Origin: CAYYJM01 sp964471755
Lineage (GTDB): Bacteria > Planctomycetota > Planctomycetia > Gemmatales > Gemmataceae
Assembly (NCBI GenBank): GCA_964471755.1
Contig: CAYYJM010000071.1
Coordinates: forward strand, 1 to 24,141
Direction: 5' to 3'
Length of the DNA stretch: 24,141 nt
In this document: in pieces, positions 15,448 to 22,609 of the stretch
Layout: every line of letters starts with the position of its first letter
Numbering within the stretch: position 1 is the stretch's first letter
Translations under genes and position numbers: made by a program
The notes under the pieces: model-generated
The model's database searches: none
What the model saw: the letters and a program-made list of their open reading frames with translations, nothing else
Told to the model about the DNA's origin: nothing

Positions 15448-16698
15448 TGCGCTCGTTCATTCCGGTGCCGGCGGGGTCGCCCTTTCCGATCCAGAATCTG
15501 CCCCCGGGCCTGTTCCAGCGTTCCGGCGACAGCGTCGGCCATGCTGGCGTTGCCCTGGGCGAACACGTCGTCGATGTCACTCTGCTGGAGCGGCACGGCT
15601 TGCTCCCTCTGCCGAAGCCTCTCTTCCAGGGAGGCACGCTCAACCCGTTCCTCGCTGCTGGCAAGCCGATCTGGACGGCTCTCCGCGATCGCCTCCAGGT
15701 TCTGCTGTCGATCGATGAACCGACGCTGCGCGACGATGCCGAGTTGCTCGCCCGGATTCTTGTGCCGCAGCGTGACGTGGCGATGCTTCTGCCCTGCACC
15801 ATCGGCGACTACACCGACTTCTACGCCTCGCGTCATCACGCCACCAACGTCGGCACCATGATGCGCGGCCCCGACAACGCTCTGCAAGCGAACTGGCTCC
15901 ATCTGCCGGTCGGTTATCACGGTCGGACGAGTTCCATCGTCGTCAGCGGCACGCCAATTCGTCGGCCGCAGGGGCAGTACAAGCCGGGCGACGCCGAGAC
16001 GCCGATCTTCGGCCCGACGCGCGCTCTTGACTTCGAGCTGGAGGTCGCCGCCGTCGTCGGGCCGGGGAATGAACTCGGCGTCCCCATCTCGATCGATCGG
16101 GCCGAGGAGCACGTCTTCGGTCTGGTCCTGCTCAACGACTGGAGCGCCCGCGATGTGCAGGCGTGGGAGTACGTCCCGCTCGGGCCATTCCTGGGCAAGA
16201 ACTTCGCCACCACGATCTCGCCGTGGATCGTGCCGCTCGCCGCCCTGGAACCGTTCCGTTGTCTCGGCCCGACGCAGGAGCCGGAACCGCTNNNNNNNNN
16301 NCGCCGGCGACGCCGTCACCGGGGGGACAAGCAACGGCTCCGGCTCGTTCGACATCCGGCTGGAGGTGGCAATCAATGGTCATCGCATCGCGACCAGCAA
16401 CTTCCGTCATCTGTACTGGACGCTGGCGCAGATGGTTGCCCATCACACCTGTGGCGGTTGTAATCTGCGGCCTGGCGATCTGCTCGCTTCCGGGACGGTG
16501 AGTGGCCCGACGCCCGACTCGCGCGGCTGTCTGCTGGAGTTGACCTGGCGCGGCAAGGAGCCGCTAACGCTGCCCGATGGTCAGTCGCGCACGTTCCTCC
16601 AGGATGGCGACGTGGTGACACTGACAGGGTATGCCCAGGGGGATGGCTATCGCATCGGGTTTGGGAGCGTGGTGGGGCAGATTGTAGGCGGTGGGTGA
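15447..16698 (+). CDS. fahA: Fumarylacetoacetase (interrupted by an assembly gap)
   Basis: Catalyses the last step of tyrosine degradation, fumarylacetoacetate to fumarate plus acetoacetate. The part before the gap has the family motifs DYTDFYASRHHATNVGTMMR (metal and active-site region), LPVGYHGRTSSIVVSG, and DFELEVAAVVG with LLNDWSARDVQAWEYVPLGP. After the gap the frame shifts and continues FRHLYWTLAQMVAHHTCGGC, NLRPGDLLASGTVSGP and QGDGYRIGFG, all diagnostic of fumarylacetoacetase. The 10-N run at 16292-16301 is a gap of unknown true length, so the frame change is an artefact and not a mutation. AGGAGG precedes the start; the gene overlaps its upstream neighbour by one base. Confidence 0.93.
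16292..16301. other. Assembly gap (10 N) inside fumarylacetoacetase
   Basis: Ten undetermined bases, a common scaffolder default. Protein similarity is continuous on both sides but in different plus-strand frames, so the real length is not 10. Confidence 0.95.
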
Positions 16699-16703
16699 GC
16701 CGG

Positions 16704-16962
16704 TCAGGGCAGGATTTCGATGGCGATATCGGTACAGCGGGCCAGGCGGTGATCGTTGGTCAAGAAGCGATCACAACCCCCCTCGATCGCCGCGGCGAGG
16801 TGTAGCGAGTCGCCGAGCCGAAAATTGTACGTCGCGCGAAGATCCGTTGCCCGGTCGAAGACGGCCGTGGTAAACGGGCACGTATTGCATCGCGCGCTGG
16901 TTGAACGGGCCGGTGTGATCGACCAGGTAGATCACGACGACCGTATCGAAGTAGATCCGCAT
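16704..16962 (-). pseudogene. Decayed PIN-domain (VapC-type) toxin with internal deletion and frameshift
   Basis: The ATG at 16962 begins MRIYFDTVVVIYLVDH, the PIN N-terminus with the first catalytic Asp (D6). About 25 codons in, the PIN sense is lost and that frame runs to a stop near 16773. In another frame the C-terminal half is intact: TTAVFDRATDLRATYNFR, LGDSLHLAAAIEGGCDRF and LTNDHRLARCTDIAIEIL, ending at 16704. A full PIN protein is about 130-140 residues; roughly 60 middle residues, with the second acidic residue, are missing at the junction. The locus is therefore a deletion plus frameshift remnant and should be inactive. It overlaps the upstream antitoxin-like gene by one base (TGATG), as in intact toxin-antitoxin operons. 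Confidence 0.8.
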
Positions 16963-17276
16963 CAGGGCTTCTCCCGCTGCCTGTATTGCTCCTCCACCTC
17001 CTGGTAGATGGCTTCCATGCGATCGTTCTCTTGCCGGATTTCCGCGATGTATGCGGCAACTTCTTCTTCACTCAGGAAGTGATGTCCCGACTCTTCCAGT
17101 TCTCGCCGGGTGCGGACCAGGAATTCATAAAGAGATTCTGTCGGCTGGTTCGCCGCTTCCGTCTCGGCAGAAACGACGACACGCACCCGCCCCGGCGGCA
17201 GGGCCGGCTGCTGATCCAGGACGATCGTCCCGTCTTCCTGGAGTGTCCCCAAAATCTCAGCCTGCGGCACGCTCAT
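16962..17276 (-). CDS. Putative antitoxin of the PIN-domain pair
   Basis: 104 residues from the ATG at 17276, which follows GGGAGG; an in-frame ATG at 17303 would overlap pyrB and has weaker support. The N-terminal part (EILGTLQEDGTIVLDQQPAL, then Pro-Gly-Arg-Val-Arg-Val-Val-Val) is a short beta-rich segment, and the C-terminal half is a charged helix (EEEVAAYIAEIRQENDRMEA). This beta-then-long-helix plan suits a small antitoxin with DNA-binding and toxin-wrapping parts. The stop overlaps the PIN start by one base. The antitoxin appears intact although its toxin is broken. It lies 23 bp after pyrB on the same strand. Confidence 0.6.
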   Translation of the reverse strand: MSVPQAEILGTLQEDGTIVLDQQPALPPGRVRVVVSAETEAANQPTESLYEFLVRTRRELEESGHHFLSEEEVAAYIAEIRQENDRMEAIYQEVEEQYRQREKP

Positions 17277-17299
17277 GGCTATTCCTCCCGTGGGCTTTG

Positions 17300-18244
17300 T
17301 CATTCTACGGTTCCTCCGGGTTCGCCTGACAGCAGCGACAGGACCGCCATCCGCACGGCCAGGCCGTTGCTCACCTGGGCCAGGATGGCGCTGTGTGGTC
17401 CGTCGGCCACCTCCGGTGTCAGCTCGACGCCACGATTGATCGGCCCCGGAGCGAGCAAGAGCAAATCCTCCTTCGCCTGGCGGATGCGCTCGACCGTCAT
17501 GCCGAACAGGCGGAAGTACTCCGCGATCGACGGGAATAGACCGCTCCGCTGACGCTCGAACTGGATGCGCAGCACGTTGACCACATCGCAGCGCGGCAAG
17601 ATGTCCTCCAGCCTGTACGCCACCTCGACGCCCAGGTTGGCGATCGTGCCCGGAATCAGCGTCGGCGGCCCACAGACGATGACCTTCGCACCGAGCTTGA
17701 GCAGACCGTGGATATTGCTCCGCGCCACTCGACTATGGGCGATGTCGCCGACCAGGCCGACGGTCAGGCCAGCGATCCGGCCCTTGCGCTGGCGGATCGT
17801 GAAGATGTCGAGCAGAGCCTGCGTCGGGTGTTCGTGCGCTCCGTCGCCGGCGTTGACGACCGGACAGCGCAGGTGCTGCGCCAGCAGATGCGGCGCACCG
17901 GGCATCGAATGACGCACGACGACCAGATCGATTCCCATCGCCTCGATGTTGCGGGCGGTGTCGATGAACGTCTCGCCCTTGGAGACGCTCGATCCCGTCG
18001 TGGTGAAGTCGATGGTGTCGGCTCCGAGTCGTTTGGCCGCCAGGCCGAAACTGGTCCGGGTCCGTGTCGAGGGCTCGAAGAACAGATTGACGACGGTCTT
18101 GCCGCGCAGGAGGTCCCACTTGCGTTTCTTCGTGGCCGCCTCGACGAACTGCTCGGCGGTGTCGAGAATCTGGCTGATCTCCTCGGGGCTGTGGTCCTCC
18201 AGCCCCAGCAGATGGCGCTGCGTCCAGCGATGCGTCGCGTTCAC
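17300..18244 (-). CDS. pyrB: Aspartate carbamoyltransferase catalytic subunit
   Basis: 314 residues from a GTG at 18244. It catalyses carbamoyl phosphate plus aspartate to carbamoyl aspartate, the committed step of pyrimidine synthesis. Motifs: carbamoyl-phosphate-binding FFEPSTRTRTSF (55-66), SSVSKGET (85-92) with the active-site lysine, and HEHPTQALLD (137-146). The GTG follows AAAGGGAGG at good distance, whereas the in-frame ATG 10 codons upstream lies before that Shine-Dalgarno sequence, so the GTG is preferred. No pyrC is adjacent. It is transcribed divergently from hisG across 157 bp; the antitoxin-like gene follows on the same strand. Confidence 0.94.
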   Translation of the reverse strand: MNATHRWTQRHLLGLEDHSPEEISQILDTAEQFVEAATKKRKWDLLRGKTVVNLFFEPSTRTRTSFGLAAKRLGADTIDFTTTGSSVSKGETFIDTARNIEAMGIDLVVVRHSMPGAPHLLAQHLRCPVVNAGDGAHEHPTQALLDIFTIRQRKGRIAGLTVGLVGDIAHSRVARSNIHGLLKLGAKVIVCGPPTLIPGTIANLGVEVAYRLEDILPRCDVVNVLRIQFERQRSGLFPSIAEYFRLFGMTVERIRQAKEDLLLLAPGPINRGVELTPEVADGPHSAILAQVSNGLAVRMAVLSLLSGEPGGTVE

Positions 18245-18401
18245 GGCTTGATTCCTCCCTTTCGGGAGCATATCCGAACGGCGTTTGAAAAAGTAGAGAG
18301 GGGCGGGTGCGGACGATCCCCTGGCAGCCGGCCGCCCGGTCCCGTAAGTCATCTCTGGAACCTTCCCAGGCAAGAGCCAACCCGAGGAGTCACGCGGCAC
18401 G

Positions 18402-19286
18402 ATGAACGGACAGGTACTGAAACTCGGACTGCCGGCCGGGAGCTTGCAGGAGGCGACCGCCGAGCTGTTTCGCAAGGCCGGCTACAAGATCACCTACGCC
18501 TCGCGCAGCTACTATCCGGTCATCGACGATGCCGAGATCCACTGCACCCTGATCCGTGCCCAGGAGATGGCTCGCTACGTCCGCGACGGCTCCCTCGATT
18601 GTGGCTTGACCGGCCTCGACTGGGTTCTGGAGAATGACGCCCGGGACCACGTCATCGAGGTGGCCGAGCTGATCTTCAGCAAGGTCAGTCGTCGGCCCGT
18701 TCGCTGGGTCCTGGCCGTGCCGAACGATTCGCCGATCCAGACGGTCCAGGATCTGCAAGGCAAGCGGATCGCGACGGAGGTCGTCAATCTGACGCGGCGC
18801 TGGCTGGCCCAGCACGGCGTGACGGCCCAGGTCGAATTCTCCTGGGGAGCGACCGAGGTCAAGCCGCCGAAGTTGGCCGACGCCATCGTCGAGGTGACCG
18901 AGACGGGCAGCTCGCTCAAGGCGAACAACCTGCGCATCGTCTGCGATCTGCTGCAAAGCACGACGCGTTTCATCGCCAACCCGGCCGCCTACGCCGAGCC
19001 GTGGAAGAAGGAGAAGATCGACGACATCGTCCTGATGCTGCAAGGAGCGATGGCCGCCGAGGGCAAGGTCGGCCTGATGATGAACGTCCGCCGCGACAAC
19101 CTGGCGCAGGTGCTGGCGGTGCTGCCCGCCTTGCAGAATCCAACCGTCTCGTCCCTGGCCGATCCGGACTGGGTGGCGGTCAACACGATCATCGACGAGA
19201 ACACCGTTCGGCACATCATCCCACGTCTGAAGCAGAGCGGGGCCCGCGGCATCGTCGAGTACCCCTTGAGCAAGGTCATCGACTAA
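18402..19286 (+). CDS. hisG: ATP phosphoribosyltransferase (long form)
   Basis: 294 residues, long-form HisG. It catalyses the first step of histidine synthesis, ATP plus PRPP to phosphoribosyl-ATP. Evidence: LKLGLPAGSL at the N-terminus, DCGLTGLDWV (66-75), and the PRPP-binding segment ADAIVEVTETGSSLKANNL (159-177). The C-terminal ACT-like regulatory domain (about 206-294), typical of long HisG, is present and suggests feedback control by histidine (family knowledge). GAGGAG lies 12 bases before the ATG, a slightly long spacing. The stop TAA lies inside the left arm of the terminal heptamer inverted repeat. No other his gene is present in the window. Confidence 0.95.
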   Translation: MNGQVLKLGLPAGSLQEATAELFRKAGYKITYASRSYYPVIDDAEIHCTLIRAQEMARYVRDGSLDCGLTGLDWVLENDARDHVIEVAELIFSKVSRRPVRWVLAVPNDSPIQTVQDLQGKRIATEVVNLTRRWLAQHGVTAQVEFSWGATEVKPPKLADAIVEVTETGSSLKANNLRIVCDLLQSTTRFIANPAAYAEPWKKEKIDDIVLMLQGAMAAEGKVGLMMNVRRDNLAQVLAVLPALQNPTVSSLADPDWVAVNTIIDENTVRHIIPRLKQSGARGIVEYPLSKVID

Positions 19287-19403
19287 CGCTGAAACGATGA
19301 ATGATGAACGATGAATGATGAATCAGACAAAAGGCCGAGGTGAAGGGGCGATCCTGCCTTCCGTTCATCGTTCATCGTTCATCATTCATCGTTTCAGCGT
19401 TAG
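19283..19403. repeat. Heptamer inverted repeat, copy 3 (33-bp perfect stem) between convergent genes
   Basis: Arms 19283-19323 and 19363-19403 are 39/41 complementary, with the outer 33 bp perfect and a 39-base loop. The core is ATGAACG and ATGAATG heptamers, with a CTAACG start to each arm that carries the stop codons of both convergent genes: hisG TAA at 19284-19286 and, on the minus strand, the Hpt gene TAA at 19402-19400. It should form a stable hairpin at the 3' end of both transcripts and may act as a bidirectional terminator; there is no flanking T-run. Confidence 0.95.
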
Positions 19404-19744
19404 AGTGGGTCAGCGAGTCGGTCGAGTTCGGGTTGCAGGCGGGCGAGGGCGTCGAGCAGACTCTGGATGGCGGTTTCCATGCCGTCCCAGTTGCCGTCAC
19501 GGGCTCGGATTTCGATGTCGTAGGCGATTTCCTGCGTTTCCATGGCGGCGAGGGCCATGGCACCGCCCTTGAGGTGGTGAACGTAGAAACGCAAGTGTGC
19601 CGCGTCCCGGCTGGCGAGGGCGGCCTCGATCTCGGCCAGGTCCTTCGGCTTCTCCACAGCGAACAGTTCGATCATTTCGAGCAGTAGCTCACGATCACCG
19701 CCGACGTTTTCCAGGGCCTTGGCTTCGTCCAGGATCGGGCTCAT
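19400..19744 (-). CDS. Histidine phosphotransfer (Hpt) domain protein
   Basis: 114 residues, one Hpt helical bundle. The phospho-acceptor motif HHLKGGAM gives H56 as the predicted phosphohistidine (His-x-Leu-Lys-Gly). Such proteins relay phosphate between response regulators and hybrid histidine kinases in multistep phosphorelays. AGGAGA before the ATG at 19744 supports this start. It follows the FGE/LRR protein by 16 bp on the same strand, so the two are probably co-transcribed. No partner kinase or receiver is in the window. Confidence 0.9.
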   Translation of the reverse strand: MSPILDEAKALENVGGDRELLLEMIELFAVEKPKDLAEIEAALASRDAAHLRFYVHHLKGGAMALAAMETQEIAYDIEIRARDGNWDGMETAIQSLLDALARLQPELDRLADPL

Positions 19745-19760
19745 CGGGCTCTCCTTTTTC

Positions 19761-21319
19761 TCAGCGAGTCGGGTTACTGGTCGGCACGGCAAGGACAACG
19801 CGAAAACCAATATTATCACGACAGTAGTGCGGACCGTACCAGTAATCTCGGCTCGCCGATCGGCAGATGGCGACGAGACTGGACCAGGAGCCGCCCCGAG
19901 CTGACACGCGGTTGCCACTGCGGGGCCCGGTCGGATCGCGTCGGGCGCTCCGCGCGTAGTAGCGCTCGTCGTAGTAGTCGCCGCACCACTCCCAGACGTT
20001 GCCGTGCAGATCGAACAGACCGAAACCGTTGGGTGGGTAGGAGCCGACCGGGGTGGTCCGACCGAGGGACGGCCCCTGGCGTGCGCCGCCGTAGGGCTGT
20101 CGGCCATCNNNNNNNNNNGCAGTGACGAGCCACTGACACCGAAGTGAAACGGCGTCGTGGTGCCAGCCCGGCAGGCGTGTTCCCACTGCGCCTCGGTCGG
20201 CAGTCGGTAGAAGCGGCCCTGGAGGATCTCGGCATCGCGCTGGGTGAGTTGCTCGCAGAAGGCGCTGGCGTTGCCCCAGGTGACCATCTCGACGGGATGA
20301 TCCAGACCGCCCTGGTTCTCGCTGGTGAAGTGAGCCGGGTTCGACCCGGTCACGGCCAGGTACTGCCGCTGTGTCACTGGATTGACACTGACGTAGTACG
20401 GCTGGGTCAGTTCGATCTCGTGGAGCGGCCCCTCGCAGGCGCCACGATCCGGTTCGCTTTCCGGCGACCCCATCAGGAAGGTGCCTGCATGGATCAGGGC
20501 GAATTCCATGCCGACGGAGTTGATCACGCGCATGGGCAGGCCGTCGCGTCGCGGGATACCGTCGCGACCTTCGCGGAAGGCGTGGACGTCGAGCAGGGTG
20601 GAGACCGGCACCGGGTTCCCGTGGACTTCCAGCCGACGCAGTTCCGGCAAACGAGCGGCCGCCGCGAGGAGGCGCTGAATGCCCTGGGGACTGAGGCGGT
20701 TGTTGCGCAGGTCGAGTTCGCGCAGGCGGGTCAGCGTGCCCGCGGTCAGGTTGCCGATCACCTGATCGGTCAGGGTGTTGTTGGCCAGGTTGAGGGCGAC
20801 GAACTGCTCGGCGGCCGGGTTGGCCAGGAACGCGGCAAGGGCCGTGTCGTCCAGGCCGGTGCTGCTCAAATCGAGCTGACGGACACGGCCCAGAGCAGCA
20901 CTCGTGCGAAGGGATTGGGGCGATCCGCGAGGCGACTCCAGCCGCACCCGGCCGATCCAGGCGTGGTCGAACAGGTCGTCGGCCGCCTCGGCGAACCGGC
21001 GTGAGAGGAACGCTGTCGTCTCGAAGGTGGCATCGACCAGGCCGGCCTGGAACTGCACCTGGCGGGTGAACGTGGTCAGGTCGCCGAGCCAGGCCGCGCT
21101 GTGCTGGACGATCAGCTCGCGTTCCTCGTCGTGCAGCTGCCGCCGTCGTTCGGCTTCGGGCACCCAGAGGGCGAGTTCGCACTGGATCTGCAAAAGCCGT
21201 CGGCGCATCTGCTGATCCGGCTCGCCCTGGTCGGCGAGCCAGTCGCAGAAGATCAGGCGCACGGTCTCGTCGCCGGGGTTATCCTGCAAATCGCGTACGA
21301 AGCCGGTCTGCACCGTCAT
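19761..21319 (-). CDS. TIGR02996/LRR/FGE-fold protein (interrupted by an assembly gap)
   Basis: Before the gap: an N-terminal repeat-companion segment FVRDLQDNPGDETVRLIFCD and WLADQGEP (TIGR02996 type, residues 7-34), leucine-rich repeats (about 145-255, such as LRELDLRNNRLSPQGIQRLL), then an FGE/SUMF1-like domain from about residue 263 (SVGMEFALIHAGTFLMGSPE, FYRLPTEAQWEHACRAG). After the N run (20109-20118) the frame changes and it continues GRTTPVGSYPPNGFGLFDLH, GNVWEWCGDYYD, ARGGSWSS and RDNIGFRV to the stop at 19761. Only one Cys is seen in the catalytic-region segment, so true formylglycine-generating activity is doubtful. Reading straight through the N run would create a false fusion with the Hpt gene. 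No signal peptide was seen. Confidence 0.88.
20109..20118. other. Assembly gap (10 N) inside the FGE-domain gene
   Basis: Ten undetermined bases. The FGE domain is in one minus-strand frame before the run and another after it, so the true gap length differs from 10 in its reading-frame remainder. Confidence 0.95.
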
Positions 21320-21458
21320 GATGTCGCTCGCCCTGACTGGCCGGGACTCCTTCCGTCATTGTACACATCTGGCGAGGAATGAGGCACCGTCCTCCGGTCG
21401 GGAGCGGGTGGCGCGACGGATCGTCCCGCGTTGCCGGCAACCGAGGGATGCTCCCCCC

Positions 21459-21487
21459 TTGCTTTTCCACTCGACGACCGCGATAAT
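21459..21487 (+). promoter_or_regulatory. Sigma70-like promoter, predicted leaderless start
   Basis: TTGCTT at 21459-21464 and GATAAT at 21482-21487 are separated by exactly 17 bp. A start about 7 bases after the -10 falls at about 21494, which is the A of the ATG of the Cys-rich gene. No Shine-Dalgarno sequence can fit between. The region 21320-21493 otherwise holds no gene. Confidence 0.6.
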
Positions 21488-21493
21488 ATCAGC

Positions 21494-21907
21494 ATGACGA
21501 AGTGTGGCGTTCAGGCCCTGATTGCCATCCTCTGCTGCGTGCAGACCCTGCCTCCGGGCTGGTGTTGTCTCGTTGCCATTCGCCCTTGCTGCGCAGCTCC
21601 GGCTGCCCTTCCCGTAGAAACGATCCCTGCGGAACCGGCCGAACCGGCGTGCTGCTGCTCGGAACCGAGCCAGCAGGAACGCCCGGACTCCACTCCGCGC
21701 CAGCACCCCGCACCGCGCGTCTGTTGCTGTGAGTTCTTGCCCGCCCGGTTGCCCGACGCTCCGCCGGTGCTGCCGGTCCCCGTGCTGGTGACCGTCGATT
21801 CTCCCGTTGCGCCACTCCTGAGCGTTGCCGGGACGGTTGCATCCGGTGAGATCCGCCCAGACGGCGACCCGCCTCGACACGTACTTCTTTGCATCTGGAC
21901 TTGTTGA
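21494..21907 (+). CDS. Cys-rich, probably exported small protein
   Basis: 137 residues from the ATG at 21494. The N-terminal 28 residues are hydrophobic (MTKCGVQALIAILCCVQTL) and resemble a signal or anchor. Cys clusters follow: Cys-Cys at 24-25 and 32-33, and Cys-Cys-Cys at 53-55 and 77-79. The rest is Pro-rich. I do not recognise a family. The Cys density, the good promoter directly upstream and the adjacent Cys-Cys protein support it being real. Overlapping frames on both strands are open here, so confidence is moderate. Metal binding or cell-surface disulfide cross-linking is possible but inferred. Confidence 0.5.
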   Translation: MTKCGVQALIAILCCVQTLPPGWCCLVAIRPCCAAPAALPVETIPAEPAEPACCCSEPSQQERPDSTPRQHPAPRVCCCEFLPARLPDAPPVLPVPVLVTVDSPVAPLLSVAGTVASGEIRPDGDPPRHVLLCIWTC

Positions 21908-21992
21908 AATGACCACGGTTCGTTACTGCCTGAAGGGGCGGTTGCGTTGTCGTGGGTATTTTCCTGATCTTGGATGCAATGGAGTTCTACTC

Positions 21993-22397
21993 ATGAGCCG
22001 TTTTTCCTCGCTGTTCTCGCTGGCCCTGCTGGTCCTGGCTTTCTGCGGTGCGTTCGCCTTCGCCACCTCGGGCCAGCCGGCCGCCAATGACTGCTGCTCG
22101 CCGGAGTCGTCCTGCTGCTTCCCTGGCTCCCCCTGCTGTGGAACCGCCAACGACTGCTGCGCTCCGGACTCGCCCTGCTGTTTCCCGGATTCGCCCTGCT
22201 GTGAGTCTGCGGAGGACTGCTGCTTCCCTGGTTCGCCGTGCTGCTTCCCGGGCTCGCCGTGCTGCGGTGAGGGAGCCTGCTGCGCGGCGAAGGCGAGTTG
22301 CTGTGCGCCAGCGGCGAGTTGCTGTGGCGATCAGGCCGTGAAGAATCCGCCGGCCGCCGACGTCCAGAAGAAGACGGGCTGCTGTTCCGGTCGCTGA
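21993..22397 (+). CDS. Exported protein made of Cys-Cys heptapeptide repeats
   Basis: 134 residues. A signal peptide (1-24; LALLVLAFCGAFAFA) is followed by a mature region with 13 Cys-Cys pairs. From residue 34 the pairs recur every 7 residues (34, 41, 48, 55, 62, 69, 76, 83, 90), then at 96, 103 and 110, and a last pair at 130. Typical units are CCFPGSP and CCAPDSP. GGAG lies 9 bases before the ATG and a strong intrinsic terminator follows. There is no lipobox match at C18. A metal-binding (metallothionein-like) or disulfide-linked envelope role is possible; no function is known to me. An in-frame upstream start at 21825 would overlap the previous gene and is rejected. Confidence 0.8.
   Translation: MSRFSSLFSLALLVLAFCGAFAFATSGQPAANDCCSPESSCCFPGSPCCGTANDCCAPDSPCCFPDSPCCESAEDCCFPGSPCCFPGSPCCGEGACCAAKASCCAPAASCCGDQAVKNPPAADVQKKTGCCSGR
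22092..22340 (+). repeat. Twelve 21-bp-type coding repeats (Cys-Cys heptads)
   Basis: The repeat units of the Cys-Cys protein form a nearly perfect 21-bp coding array of twelve units; the ninth is one codon short. The units vary in the five residues after Cys-Cys but often contain Phe-Pro-Gly/Asp-Ser-Pro. Confidence 0.8.
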
Positions 22398-22425
22398 GGC
22401 GACTCGCAGGCAACCTGGTTCCGAA

Positions 22426-22463
22426 CCGGGTCGGGTGAGGGAAACTTCACCCGGCCCGTTTTT
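22426..22463 (+). terminator. Rho-independent terminator
   Basis: Arms 22426-22437 and 22446-22457 form a 12-bp stem (one G-U pair), an 8-base loop, then six T at 22458-22463. It lies 28 bp after the stop of the Cys-Cys protein and closes that transcript. Confidence 0.9.
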
Positions 22464-22609
22464 TCGCCGCTCCCCTTCTCAATCCAATCCCTCCGCACGG
22501 AAAATTGCTTCTGGAGCGGATATTTCATTCCACAAACTCACTTCAGATCAGGTAAAATGGACAAGAGAAGCTGACCTGGCCCGATTCCTCCCCGATGTGA
22601 GGGCTTCCC

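Noticed and set aside
15447..16698. Frameshift mutation in fumarylacetoacetase
   Set aside because: The frame change coincides exactly with the 10-N run, and both halves match the family; it is an assembly gap.
19400..21319. Single 639-residue fusion of the FGE/LRR protein with Hpt
   Set aside because: It arises only by reading through the N run in the wrong frame; the correct frame stops at 19761 and Hpt has its own start with a ribosome-binding site.
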